From Clostridia bacterium (GTDB lineage: Bacteria > Bacillota > Clostridia > Acetivibrionales > DSM-27016), in the NCBI GenBank assembly GCA_026414765.1, contig JAOAIJ010000006.1, forward strand, positions 32,306 through 96,305: a stretch of 64,000 nt of DNA, read 5' to 3'. Positions 33,646 to 42,931 of this stretch are shown piece by piece (position 1 is the stretch's first letter; every line of letters starts with the position of its first letter). The position numbers and the translations under genes are program-made. Below the pieces are notes generated by a model, which saw only the letters and a list, made by a program, of their open reading frames with translations, did no database searches and had not been told where the DNA came from.

Positions 33646-34744
33646 ATATCCCTCCCAGCGAACTGTAAGAAGCCGATGAATTCTTTTTGCAAATAAAATC
33701 AATCCACAAATCACCGATCGCCTTTTTATCGAAAAGACTGCCCGTCCTTATACATTCCTTCGATATAGTGCTGTATATTTTCCGTTTCAGGTTTGCTGCC
33801 TCATGCATAGTGATGCAAAATTCGTCATACTTATGTCTGTCAAACGCAAAACCGTTTTCCTTATTCCTTATTACGGTCTGCGCTCCTTCACAGTTTGATG
33901 CTATAGGCACTACTCCACAACACATGCTTTCAATCAGTACAATTCCAAACGGTTCCCTCCTGCTTGGCAGTATAAGATAGTCATACTTGTGCAAATTACT
34001 TTCAATAAATTTTCTGTCCCTGAATCCCAGATAAATAATCCTCGGGTCTACCTCCGAAGCCTTGATTACATCCTGCTCAAGTGGTCCTTTTCCGACAAAA
34101 GTCATAGTAATATCAAGTTGCTTATTCTCGGCCATAAACTTAAGAATCCAATCGGCTCTTTTCCAGTCAATCAGTTTTCCTATAAAAATAAAATTTCTTG
34201 TACACTTATCAGTATTTTTATCTGTATCTTTAATAATGAACCTGTCAAGGTCAATAGAGTGGTATACTACACATGTATTAGCGGTATATGGCTTTATAGC
34301 ATCTTTCGCAAAGTGAGTAACACAGAATGTCTCTCTATCCTTCAAAAATTTTCTCCACACACTGCGTGTAAATTCTCCACGCTTCCATTTTATTTCCTCA
34401 CCGTCATCCCAACAGGTCTGTGATGTAAAATATATGACCCTGTTCTTTTTTGACATCAGGTTAAAAATATGCATATACCGGTTATATGGAGCTATACCAA
34501 CTATTATGGTGTCAGTACTTTTAACAATCATATACTTAATGAGGTTTTTCATACTATTTACAACAGTTGCCGTCTTCTTAAAATTGAAGGTAAATATAGA
34601 TTTTATAAAGGGTCTAACATACCGGAATACATTATAATCTATATCAAAACCATACTCTTCTGCTTTGCTGTATAACCCCTTATAGTGCTCCGGAGCATCA
34701 TATTCGTGAAAAATAACGATCTTGCATTCTTTCTTTCCTATCAT
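33626..34744 (-). CDS. GT4-type glycosyltransferase
   Basis: A 372-residue GT-B enzyme: FIGKLIDWKRADWILKFM opens the C-terminal domain, and SRREPFGIVLIESMCCGVVP is the nucleotide-sugar site with the E-x7-E pair. The donor sugar is unknown. GGAGGT four bases before the ATG supports the start. Lies between the flippase and another glycosyltransferase in the same operon. Confidence 0.85.
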   Translation of the reverse strand: MIGKKECKIVIFHEYDAPEHYKGLYSKAEEYGFDIDYNVFRYVRPFIKSIFTFNFKKTATVVNSMKNLIKYMIVKSTDTIIVGIAPYNRYMHIFNLMSKKNRVIYFTSQTCWDDGEEIKWKRGEFTRSVWRKFLKDRETFCVTHFAKDAIKPYTANTCVVYHSIDLDRFIIKDTDKNTDKCTRNFIFIGKLIDWKRADWILKFMAENKQLDITMTFVGKGPLEQDVIKASEVDPRIIYLGFRDRKFIESNLHKYDYLILPSRREPFGIVLIESMCCGVVPIASNCEGAQTVIRNKENGFAFDRHKYDEFCITMHEAANLKRKIYSTISKECIRTGSLFDKKAIGDLWIDFICKKNSSASYSSLGGIYDGNIL

Positions 34745-34777
34745 CTTTACCTCCGATATTTTTATCTGCTATACCAG

Positions 34778-36223
34778 TCACGATATCTTGAAATAATCTA
34801 CTCTTTTCCTTAAAAGCAGCTTTATATCCGAATTGAAGAACAACAGCATCAGACATAGCAAAGCACAAGGATAAAGAATAAGCCCAAGATACCAGTCCAG
34901 AAAATAGCTGGATGCAAAAAAGCACATACTTACACAAACCTGATATATAGTTTGTTTTTTATACCTGTTGCCCAGTAATTTGTGGAAAAATGCATTATTG
35001 AGAAGAAGCCAGAAAAAATTAGTCAGACATGCTGCAAAGGCAATAGCTTCTATATCCTTAAAAACAACAAAAGCACCCAGCACAAATACTGCATTGATAA
35101 ATAAGGCTATAGCATTATTTATTATGAATTCCTTTTGTTTTCTCAAAACTTTGAAAAAGTTATTACACACAATACCGATTTGTGCATTGAAAACCGAGGC
35201 GGAAAAAAGGAACTGCATTACTATGATACTCCCCTTATATTCGGGCATGAAAACAATAATGAAAAATTTTACTGCAAAAGAAGCCGTCAGAAGGATAAAA
35301 CAGATATTAATAACAAATATCTGCATTCTTTCAAATAAAAGGCCATACCCCTCCTCCCGGGTTCTTGCCAGATAAGGATAAACCACCTTACTGATTGCAG
35401 CAAGCACAAGGGATACCATATTTACTATGGATACTGCAAAGGAATACAAGCCAAATTCTTTTACCGAAAAACTGCTGTCTAAAACAAACCGTCCTGTTCC
35501 CAGCAATAAAACAATTATAAAGTTCCCAATCATCTGGAAAAATCCATTTTTTAGCAGCTGCAACAAATCCTTTGAGTTTCCTTTTACTTTTTCTGAAGGG
35601 CCAAATATTATATCCCTGGCATAATATATCCTTACAACGAGTTCCAGTATGTTTATAGCGAAAAGCAGAACAATAAAAGCTGTATGCAGCCTGATACCGA
35701 ACATTATAAAACTCAGTGCCAGAGCTACAAAGGAAGCCCTCGTCACTATTGCTGTTACCGAATTGAAGCGGAACTGCCTGGTTATGTCATTTACCTGCCC
35801 CAGGTATGACGACAGGTTGAGAATGAGAATATTAAAGCATATAAGCACATTGATGAGAATGCTGCTTTTTTCACCAACAAGCAGAAAACTAATCAGGAAT
35901 ATTGAAATAACGGATATTACCTGAACATATAGTAAAAACCTAAAGTACATCCTGAATTTTGCCCTTGGAAGCTTGTCATAATCATATGCCCCATAATGAA
36001 TGCTAATACCATCATTAAACCCGTAATGAAAAAATGTGCTGTACCCAGAGTAAAAACCAAAACGCACATAGTGGCCATACTCAGCTACTCCTAATGATTT
36101 GGGGAGGATAAAACCCGTAACCAACGATAGAAAAAAGGATATTCCATTTGAAAATACTACATATAAAAAGTTTTTTACTATAGAATTCTGCTTCTGTTTA
36201 GTTTTAATTAGTGCTATGTTCAT
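34778..36223 (-). CDS. Polysaccharide flippase (Wzx, MATE-like)
   Basis: A 481-residue membrane protein with 12-14 helices and the N-terminal pattern VVFSNGISFFLSLVTGFILP typical of Wzx/PST exporters. It would flip undecaprenyl-linked repeat units to the outer face of the membrane, to be joined by the Wzy protein encoded three genes on. GAGGAG precedes the ATG. Confidence 0.85.
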   Translation of the reverse strand: MNIALIKTKQKQNSIVKNFLYVVFSNGISFFLSLVTGFILPKSLGVAEYGHYVRFGFYSGYSTFFHYGFNDGISIHYGAYDYDKLPRAKFRMYFRFLLYVQVISVISIFLISFLLVGEKSSILINVLICFNILILNLSSYLGQVNDITRQFRFNSVTAIVTRASFVALALSFIMFGIRLHTAFIVLLFAINILELVVRIYYARDIIFGPSEKVKGNSKDLLQLLKNGFFQMIGNFIIVLLLGTGRFVLDSSFSVKEFGLYSFAVSIVNMVSLVLAAISKVVYPYLARTREEGYGLLFERMQIFVINICFILLTASFAVKFFIIVFMPEYKGSIIVMQFLFSASVFNAQIGIVCNNFFKVLRKQKEFIINNAIALFINAVFVLGAFVVFKDIEAIAFAACLTNFFWLLLNNAFFHKLLGNRYKKQTIYQVCVSMCFFASSYFLDWYLGLILYPCALLCLMLLFFNSDIKLLLRKRVDYFKIS

Positions 36224-36248
36224 CTATAATATACTCCTCTGCTGCAAG

Positions 36249-36803
36249 TCATCCGCATATTGTTTCCCTGAATCCTGCGTTGCAACTATCTTTTTGGGAC
36301 AAAACAGGCTTTCCGATTCCATCTAACGGCCATTTTATCCCTATTTCTGAATCATTCCACATAATACCGCCCTCATCCTCCGGGTGGTAATAATCCGTGA
36401 CCTTATACGAGAATTCTGCCTCATCGGACAGCACAAGGAATCCGTGTGCAAACCCTTCGGGAACGTAAAACTGTTTCTTGTTTTCTGCTGAAAGCAGCAC
36501 ACCGTACCATTTGCCGAAAGTAGCCGAGTTTCTCCTAAGATCAACAGCTACATCAAACACCTCGCCGGAAATTACCCTTACAAGCTTTCCCTGCGGAAAG
36601 CGCTTCTGAAAATGCAACCCCCGTAAGACACCTTTTTTGGATTTTGACTGATTATCCTGAACGAAATCCATTTTCAAACCAATTTCATTGAAATCCTTCT
36701 TATTGTATGCTTCCATAAAATACCCGCGGTTATCTCCAAAGACAGTAGGCTCTATAATGCACAACCCGTCTATACCCGTCTCTATAAGTTTAAATTTATT
36801 CAA
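36249..36803 (-). CDS. rfbC: dTDP-4-dehydrorhamnose 3,5-epimerase
   Basis: The third enzyme of dTDP-L-rhamnose synthesis. GVLRGLHFQ contains the catalytic His, and the cupin fold continues with FYVPEGFAHGFLVLSD. The length of 184 residues is normal. TTG start with GGGGGT six bases upstream. The other pathway genes are rfbB and rfbD upstream on this strand and rfbA at 48263 on the other strand. Confidence 0.95.
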   Translation of the reverse strand: MNKFKLIETGIDGLCIIEPTVFGDNRGYFMEAYNKKDFNEIGLKMDFVQDNQSKSKKGVLRGLHFQKRFPQGKLVRVISGEVFDVAVDLRRNSATFGKWYGVLLSAENKKQFYVPEGFAHGFLVLSDEAEFSYKVTDYYHPEDEGGIMWNDSEIGIKWPLDGIGKPVLSQKDSCNAGFRETICG

Positions 36804-36861
36804 AACTGTACCCCCAAAATAAAATTAGTATTGTGACAGCTTGGTAAATTTTTTGGGTAGA

Positions 36862-36980
36862 GCGTATGCGTAGAGGATATAGAGACTGTTAATCCAAGCG
36901 AGGAGAAGTCAAATCTTGTCTGAACGAAGGGAGTCTGATTTGACCTGAGCTGGCTTTATCAGTATCTTGTACTCGCAGCA
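36862..36980. repeat. Imperfect palindromic intergenic element
   Basis: In the 219-base gap between rfbB and rfbC, GTCAAATC (36908-36915) pairs with GATTTGAC (36937-36944), and weaker outer pairing joins about 36868-36890 to 36958-36976. It resembles the palindromic intergenic repeats scattered in some clostridial genomes, but copies cannot be sought here. It could also be an intra-operon mRNA processing hairpin. Confidence 0.45.
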
Positions 36981-37022
36981 TTTAGTTATAGTAATAAAAT
37001 TCACCAGGTACTACGTGTTAAT

Positions 37023-38078
37023 TTATCCTGCATTATCATACATTTTATTGTAGTAATTTTCGTACTCACCACTCGTTACATGCTCCATCCATTCCCTGTT
37101 GTCAAGGTACCATTGTATTGTTTTCACAATTCCTTCTTCAAATAGCACTTCCGGCTGCCATCCCAGTTCATTTCTGATTTTTTCCGGATCAATACCGTAA
37201 CGCCTGTCATGTCCTTTCCTGTCACCCACATAGGTTATCAGCCCTTCTGTTATTGACCTGTCTACATGGTCATGCAGATACCCTATTACTGTTTTTACTA
37301 TCTGGATGTTTGTCCTCTCATTATGACCACCAATATTATAAACTTCTCCAAGCCTGCCTTCATGCAGCACCATATCTATTGCTCTGCAGTGGTCTTTCAC
37401 AAAAAGCCAGTCCCTTATATTCAGGCCATCTCCATAAACCGGAAGGCTTTTTTTCTTAAGTGAGTTGTTTATGAGAAGCGGAATAAGTTTCTCGGGAAAT
37501 TGATATGGACCGTAATTATTACTGCACCTGGTTATATTAACCGGCATTCCATATGTATCAAAATATGCTTTCACCAGCATATCTGCCCCGGCTTTGCTTG
37601 CAGAATATGGACTATGGGCATCGAGAGGTGTTGTCTCGGTAAAGTATCCTGATTCACCCAAAGAACCATAAACCTCATCAGTAGACACCTGTAGGAACTT
37701 TCTTCCTTCACTTTTTCCCGCATCCACCTTCCATACATTCTTTGCAGCGTTCAGCAGACTTAACGTCCCGTTTATGTTTGTCCTCACGAAAATGTCCGGG
37801 TTTTCAATGCTTCTGTCAACATGGCTTTCAGCAGCAAAATTTACAATATAGTCAAAATCATATTTTTGCATCAAACCCTCAACCAAATCTGTATCGCAAA
37901 TATCGCCATGCACAAAGACATGCTTTGGGTTTCCTTCCGCGGTTTTAAGATTTTCCAGATTTCCTGCATATGTAAGTGCATCAAGGTTAACTATTTTATA
38001 ATCATATTTCTCAAGCATGTATAGTACAAAATTGCTTCCGATAAATCCGGCACCACCGGTCACAAGTATATTTTTCAT
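37023..38078 (-). CDS. rfbB: dTDP-glucose 4,6-dehydratase
   Basis: The second enzyme of dTDP-L-rhamnose synthesis. GGAGFIGSN binds NAD, YSASKAG holds the catalytic Tyr-Lys pair and STDEVYG the active-site acid. At 351 residues it is the family's usual length. Part of the minus-strand operon after rfbD. Confidence 0.97.
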   Translation of the reverse strand: MKNILVTGGAGFIGSNFVLYMLEKYDYKIVNLDALTYAGNLENLKTAEGNPKHVFVHGDICDTDLVEGLMQKYDFDYIVNFAAESHVDRSIENPDIFVRTNINGTLSLLNAAKNVWKVDAGKSEGRKFLQVSTDEVYGSLGESGYFTETTPLDAHSPYSASKAGADMLVKAYFDTYGMPVNITRCSNNYGPYQFPEKLIPLLINNSLKKKSLPVYGDGLNIRDWLFVKDHCRAIDMVLHEGRLGEVYNIGGHNERTNIQIVKTVIGYLHDHVDRSITEGLITYVGDRKGHDRRYGIDPEKIRNELGWQPEVLFEEGIVKTIQWYLDNREWMEHVTSGEYENYYNKMYDNAG

Positions 38079-38152
38079 AATTCATCCATCCTCGTAGTTT
38101 ATAGTTACTTATTTTTCTTATGATCAGGTTATGAAAAACACATCAGTGCTTA

Positions 38153-38995
38153 TCAATTTGCCTTCAGGTATTCTTCCACTGCCTCATCCCATGTTCTGAA
38201 GCGGTTCATCCCATGAATGTTAAGCATAAAATTATCCAGTACAGAGTATTTGGGTCTGTGTGCAGGTCTTGCCAACTGTTCAGTTGTAATTGCATTGACC
38301 TTTATATTTATACCTTTTAGAGAGAATATCTTTTTTGCAAAATCATACCAGCTGCAATAACCCTCGCAGGTTGCATGATAAGTACCATAATTATATGTAT
38401 CAGTAAGATCCAGAATGCATGCTGCCAGGTCCTTAGTGCTGGTAGGACTTCCTATCTGATCGTTGACTATACTTACTTCATCCTTTTCTTTTGCCAGCTT
38501 CAGTATGGTTCTTACAAAGTTGTTTCCCTCACCGTAGAGCCATGCAGTCCTTACTATGAAATGCCTCGGATTGGTTTCCCTCACCAGTCTTTCTCCCAGC
38601 TCCTTGCTCTTGCCATATACACTCATAGGATTTACATGGTCAAATTCCCTTCGAGGCTGGTTTGTATTGCCGTCAAACACATAGTCGGTAGAAACCTGGA
38701 TAATGGAAGCCCCGACTTCAAACGCAGATATGGACAAATTCCTCGCCCCTATAGCATTGATCTGATATGCCATATTCTCATTGGATTCGCATCCGTCAAC
38801 ATTTGTGTATGCAGCACAATTAATTACAGCATCAGGCCTTTCGTTCTTTATTAAAGCCCATACTTCTTTTTCATTTGTTATATCCAGGTTATGTACATCT
38901 GTAAGTATCAATGTATTATTCCGTCCGATTGCTTCATTCTGCTTCACGATCTCATTACCTAACTGTCCATTTGCCCCTGTTACTAGTATTTTCAT
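38153..38995 (-). CDS. rfbD: dTDP-4-dehydrorhamnose reductase
   Basis: The last enzyme of dTDP-L-rhamnose synthesis. VTGANGQLG is the NAD(P)H loop, STDYVFDG and YGKSKELGE the catalytic region. The start overlaps the stop of the CpsD kinase gene by 4 bases, so the two are translationally coupled. Length 280, as expected. Confidence 0.95.
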   Translation of the reverse strand: MKILVTGANGQLGNEIVKQNEAIGRNNTLILTDVHNLDITNEKEVWALIKNERPDAVINCAAYTNVDGCESNENMAYQINAIGARNLSISAFEVGASIIQVSTDYVFDGNTNQPRREFDHVNPMSVYGKSKELGERLVRETNPRHFIVRTAWLYGEGNNFVRTILKLAKEKDEVSIVNDQIGSPTSTKDLAACILDLTDTYNYGTYHATCEGYCSWYDFAKKIFSLKGINIKVNAITTEQLARPAHRPKYSVLDNFMLNIHGMNRFRTWDEAVEEYLKAN

Positions 38996-39699
38996 TTTCT
39001 TTTACTCCATTTTTTCTTTTTTATTCTTCTTTTAAAATAGTATCCGTATATGTCAAAATACTTTCTGTATTCGGATTTCTTAACTTTATTCAGTACTACA
39101 CCCAAAAAATTCACATTTGCTTTCAGCAGCTGGTCTCTGGCACGTTTAAAGCCTGACATCTTAATCCTGCCGGTAGAAACGATCATTATGGCCGCATCGG
39201 CAAGAGAAGCCACAATAGCAGCATCAATCACACTTCCCAGAGCCGGAGTATCAAGTATAATAAAATCATATTCCTTTTCTGCTTTAGCTAAAAATTCCTT
39301 GAATTCATTGCTGGAAAAATATCCTGTCGGGTCCAGGTGCTTCGGACCGCTCGGCAGGAAAAACAGATTTTCTATATTGGTTGCCCGTACTACCTGATCC
39401 ATGTAAAGCTTGTCTGAGATTACTGTGGAAAGTCCTGTATCAACATCTGCGCCGTATGTTTTATATTCAAGGCTTTTTCTCATATCGGTATCTATGAGAA
39501 GCGTATTAAACCCTGCACGCGCATAGTTAATAGACAGGTTAATGGAAGTAGTTGTTTTTCCTTCTGAAGCATTATAGCTTACTATTGCCAGCTTCTTTAT
39601 TTTTTTGTTATTGCCCGCAAAACTGATATTCGTTCTTAATGTAGATAATGCTTCCTGCACAACTGCGTTTTGGTTTTCGTAAAATTCTATTATTGACAT
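38992..39699 (-). CDS. CpsD/CapB-type tyrosine kinase
   Basis: A bacterial tyrosine kinase that regulates polysaccharide chain length and export together with CpsC. The Walker A (ASEGKTTT at 44-51) and Walker A' (LLIDTDMR at 67-74) motifs are intact. The tail has a tyrosine cluster at 211, 214, 218, 220 and 221, the usual autophosphorylation sites. Its membrane activator is the next gene upstream, and the CpsB phosphatase is at 20716-21414. Confidence 0.95.
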   Translation of the reverse strand: MSIIEFYENQNAVVQEALSTLRTNISFAGNNKKIKKLAIVSYNASEGKTTTSINLSINYARAGFNTLLIDTDMRKSLEYKTYGADVDTGLSTVISDKLYMDQVVRATNIENLFFLPSGPKHLDPTGYFSSNEFKEFLAKAEKEYDFIILDTPALGSVIDAAIVASLADAAIMIVSTGRIKMSGFKRARDQLLKANVNFLGVVLNKVKKSEYRKYFDIYGYYFKRRIKKKKWSKRK

Positions 39700-39714
39700 T
39701 CAATCATTAATCTC

Positions 39715-40389
39715 CTATTTGATACTCATTTTCGGTATGATTCCTATTACATTGCATTCAAGCCTTTTCTCAGCTTCTTCAACAGTTTGCAGCTTCGTAT
39801 TTGTTAACTCAAGGAAGTATATTGCCGTTACAGATAATAAAAACACAGCCATAAATGCAGTAATTATCTTCATTCTATGGTCAAGGTTTATTGGGAGAAC
39901 CGGGGTTTTTGACACATCAAGAATACTCAGATTATTTCCGTTTGTCAGCTCGTTTATTTTATTAATAAAGGCCCTGCTGATAGAATTTGCAATATCCCTT
40001 GCTCTATCAGGCTTTGTATCCAGTACGGTAACCAAAAGCACATTCGAATCATTTTTCGAGGATATATTGACCCTTGCTGCAATTGCTTCAGGAGGTATAT
40101 CATTAAGTCCAAGCTCTTCCACGACAGTGGAGGTAACCTTATAACTTTTGATCAACTCCCTGTAGTCCTTGACCAGCATCCTGTTTACAAGCAAGCTGTC
40201 TGAATTTACTTTTCCCGATATATCGCTGTAATTTCTGGTTAGTGCATAAAGAGAGGCATTTGCCTGATACAAAGGTACTGTTTTGTTTGTATAGTAGTAC
40301 CATGCAGCCCCCCCTGCCAGACTTGATAACAATAGTATGATCCAGGATCTGCGGATCAGTAATTTAAACAACCTTTGAAAATCTATCAT
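39715..40389 (-). CDS. CpsC/Wzz-type chain-length and kinase-activating protein
   Basis: A 224-residue protein with two membrane helices (about 15-32 and 175-195) flanking an extracytoplasmic Wzz domain. Its C-terminal cytoplasmic tail would bind and activate CpsD. The ATG at 40389 has GAGGGGGAG four bases upstream; five earlier codons are unlikely. It lies 15 bases before CpsD. Confidence 0.9.
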   Translation of the reverse strand: MIDFQRLFKLLIRRSWIILLLSSLAGGAAWYYYTNKTVPLYQANASLYALTRNYSDISGKVNSDSLLVNRMLVKDYRELIKSYKVTSTVVEELGLNDIPPEAIAARVNISSKNDSNVLLVTVLDTKPDRARDIANSISRAFINKINELTNGNNLSILDVSKTPVLPINLDHRMKIITAFMAVFLLSVTAIYFLELTNTKLQTVEEAEKRLECNVIGIIPKMSIK

Positions 40390-40415
40390 TAAACTCCCCC
40401 TCACAGACGGCTCAC

Positions 40416-41756
40416 TTAATAACTCTCAACAATCTTATCTCCTATCCCTATACCACTCAGCACCTCAACATTCTTGCCCGATTCTATTCCCTTTTTTACC
40501 TCTACAACTTCAGTGCCTCCATATTTGTAGCGTTCTACCCAGTATTTTGCGCCATTACTTCTAAGAGCGGATTTGGGAATTACAATCGCGTTTTTCTTTT
40601 CCTCCGTGCTGATAGATACCTCATAAGGCTCATTTATAAGAATATCATCAGGCAGATTTTCAACAAGGAAATAAACCATGGATTTCACTTTGACACCAGG
40701 CTCTTCAGGCTTGATAAGATCCCCTGGCGACGGCTCATAGACAGCCCCCCTAAATTCTTTTCCATTTATCTTAACCTTAAGTTTCAATCCAGACTCATAT
40801 CCCTCAAGATCACCGGAATTAAATTTCATTACCAGGTCCCCAGGATCTACAAGTCTGGCAAACTTCCAGTTTTCTCCCACAAAATCGTTAAGTGCTACCT
40901 TATCCAGGAAAGTAATTGTTCCCGGCCGGTTCGCTTTAAGAGTACAATTTGATTTCAGCTTCTGCTGATACTCAAGTTCTTTCTTGAGAGTATCAAGATC
41001 CATATCTGTCAGTTCACTGTTTTTTGTAGTGTTTTCCAGTCTCCTCTTGGCAGAATTATAGTTTATGACAGCTTTTTTATATTGATCTTCTCTTTGCTTT
41101 AAAATATTCTTTCTGGTGCGCTCCCTTATTTTTTCCAGGCGTGCTTTCCGCTGTTTCAGTATTTCCTTCTGATTCTTTGCATCCTCTATTTGATTCGGTT
41201 TAAGGTCAGCTGGTATCGGTTTGTTCAGATTCATTACAATTTCGTTATAGCTGGCCTCGTCAAATGCAAATTCCATTTCTTCGTTTATACTCTTATTTTT
41301 CTCTTCCATAGCTGTGTTCAGCTCCATAAGTGCCAGCTCTACAGCTTCTTCAGCGTTTTTAATATCGTTCCTGATTTGGAATATCCTTTCTTTTGTCTTG
41401 GAAATATTGCTTTGCAACTGTTTTATTCTGAATTCCAGATCTTCAGAATAAGTCTCGGCTATTATCTGACCTGCTTTCACCTTGTCATACAGCTTTATAT
41501 TAAGCGTCTTAAGTACTCCGGAAACCCCTCTGAAATATAGGCTGGTTTCTCTGGCTGGAACAAAAACACCTACACCGGATACATTTGAAGAAATTGTGCC
41601 TGCTTTGACTTCATAAAGGCTGTCTTCATCTATGGAACCGGGCTTGTCTGCCGGTGATGAAAATGATGGTGCGGTACGGCTCGTACAGCCTGTCAATCCT
41701 ACAGCAAATATTATTAATATAATAAATGTTACTATCTTAAATACACTTCTCTTCAA
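40416..41756 (-). CDS. HlyD-like membrane-fusion lipoprotein
   Basis: A lipoprotein signal (VGLTGC, Cys24) is followed by a biotinyl-lipoyl-like half (GVLKTLNIKLYDKVKAGQII), a long coiled coil (about 110-270, very Lys/Glu rich), and a beta-barrel end with KKGIESGKNVEVLSGIGIGD. This is the layout of RND/ABC periplasmic adaptor proteins. No matching efflux pump is in this window; it heads the cpsC-cpsD-rfbDBC operon, so a role in polysaccharide export is likely (inference). TTG start with GGAGGAT six bases upstream. Confidence 0.85.
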   Translation of the reverse strand: MKRSVFKIVTFIILIIFAVGLTGCTSRTAPSFSSPADKPGSIDEDSLYEVKAGTISSNVSGVGVFVPARETSLYFRGVSGVLKTLNIKLYDKVKAGQIIAETYSEDLEFRIKQLQSNISKTKERIFQIRNDIKNAEEAVELALMELNTAMEEKNKSINEEMEFAFDEASYNEIVMNLNKPIPADLKPNQIEDAKNQKEILKQRKARLEKIRERTRKNILKQREDQYKKAVINYNSAKRRLENTTKNSELTDMDLDTLKKELEYQQKLKSNCTLKANRPGTITFLDKVALNDFVGENWKFARLVDPGDLVMKFNSGDLEGYESGLKLKVKINGKEFRGAVYEPSPGDLIKPEEPGVKVKSMVYFLVENLPDDILINEPYEVSISTEEKKNAIVIPKSALRSNGAKYWVERYKYGGTEVVEVKKGIESGKNVEVLSGIGIGDKIVESY

Positions 41757-41813
41757 TCAATCATCCTCCGCATCTAACCACACTAATATCATTCTTTATG
41801 GTCAGATAAAATT

Positions 41814-42701
41814 TTATTTTTTCTTTAATATGAACATTGCAATCTCCGGCCGGTTTGTAAACCGTACTCCTATTCTGTCGCCCGTATAACCGATTCCTTT
41901 ACTCACATACATAACCGCCTTAGCATTATCGGGACGCTCAGTTGTATAAAAACCATACCCATACTCAGGGAAGAATCCTTGTCCCGGGGAATATAGGACA
42001 GGCAGAAATGGAAGTCTGATCTGTCCTGCATGGGTATGCCCCGACATTACAAAATCCGCTCCGTTTTTTGCCAGCTCTTTGAATGTTACAGGTTCGTGGA
42101 TCATCGTTATACTGAAATCCTGTATGGCAACATCCCTAAATGCCAAATCCGGCCTATCCATCCCGTACTGATGGTCCGAAATACCTACCATCCACATATG
42201 GGCTTTGCCTCTTGTTATTTTTACAGCATCATTTTCAAGTATAACTGCACCCCTATCTGAAAGAAGCTTTTCAAAGCCACTTATCCCTGGCTTGTAATCG
42301 TGATTTCCACCTACAAAGTAAACGGGATATTTTTTTGCTATCTCACCGACATAATCGGCTACCCGGGTAATAATACCCCTGCCGTTGTCTATCAAGTCTC
42401 CCGTAATACAGACGCAGTCAATTCTTATACCCATTTTGCCCGCTTTTTCTTCAGCGATTCCCATGAAGTCTTTCTTTAATCCTCTCAGATTTCTGAAATG
42501 AATATCACTCAGCTGTACTATGGTGTACCCGTTAAATTCCTCAGGAAGCTTATCCGGATTTATGTTATATATATTTACTTCAACCCAGGTGTTGCTGAGG
42601 TATAAATTCAGAATTACCAGTATAAGAAGTGCTGCCAGTATAACCATCATTTTTTTCTGTTTAGCTAACTTTAAGCTATCCCGCATAACCAGCTTTAGCA
42701 A
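41814..42701 (-). CDS. Membrane-anchored metallophosphoesterase (YkuE/YaeI-like)
   Basis: An N-terminal membrane helix (about residues 18-36) precedes a calcineurin-like phosphoesterase with all metal motifs: LSDIHF, TGDLIDNG, GGNHDY and SGHTHAGQ. Relatives are phosphodiesterases of lipid or nucleotide substrates; the substrate is not known. TTG start with TTAGGAG seven bases upstream. Divergent from the plus-strand glycosyltransferase operon. Confidence 0.85.
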   Translation of the reverse strand: MLKLVMRDSLKLAKQKKMMVILAALLILVILNLYLSNTWVEVNIYNINPDKLPEEFNGYTIVQLSDIHFRNLRGLKKDFMGIAEEKAGKMGIRIDCVCITGDLIDNGRGIITRVADYVGEIAKKYPVYFVGGNHDYKPGISGFEKLLSDRGAVILENDAVKITRGKAHMWMVGISDHQYGMDRPDLAFRDVAIQDFSITMIHEPVTFKELAKNGADFVMSGHTHAGQIRLPFLPVLYSPGQGFFPEYGYGFYTTERPDNAKAVMYVSKGIGYTGDRIGVRFTNRPEIAMFILKKK

Positions 42702-42797
42702 ACTTAAATCTCCTAACCCGCAATCATAGGCTTAAATATTTCCCTGAACTACAGAATAAACCAATTACACATTTTTGCTGTAAATAAGTTATTTTCA

Positions 42798-42826
42798 TTG
42801 CCATTTTTTTACTGTTTTGATATAAT
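42798..42826 (+). promoter_or_regulatory. Promoter of the plus-strand glycosyltransferase operon
   Basis: TTGCCA (42798-42803) and a perfect TATAAT (42821-42826) are 17 bases apart, giving a start near 42833 and a leader of about 100 bases before the first glycosyltransferase gene. Confidence 0.7.
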
Positions 42827-42931
42827 TTTAAATGTTTTAGAAATGTTTGTCAAATAGTAATTGATTTACAATCAACTAACCCAGAATGAAATGTTTACTT
42901 ACTGACGATATTGGAATAGGTGATACAGGGG

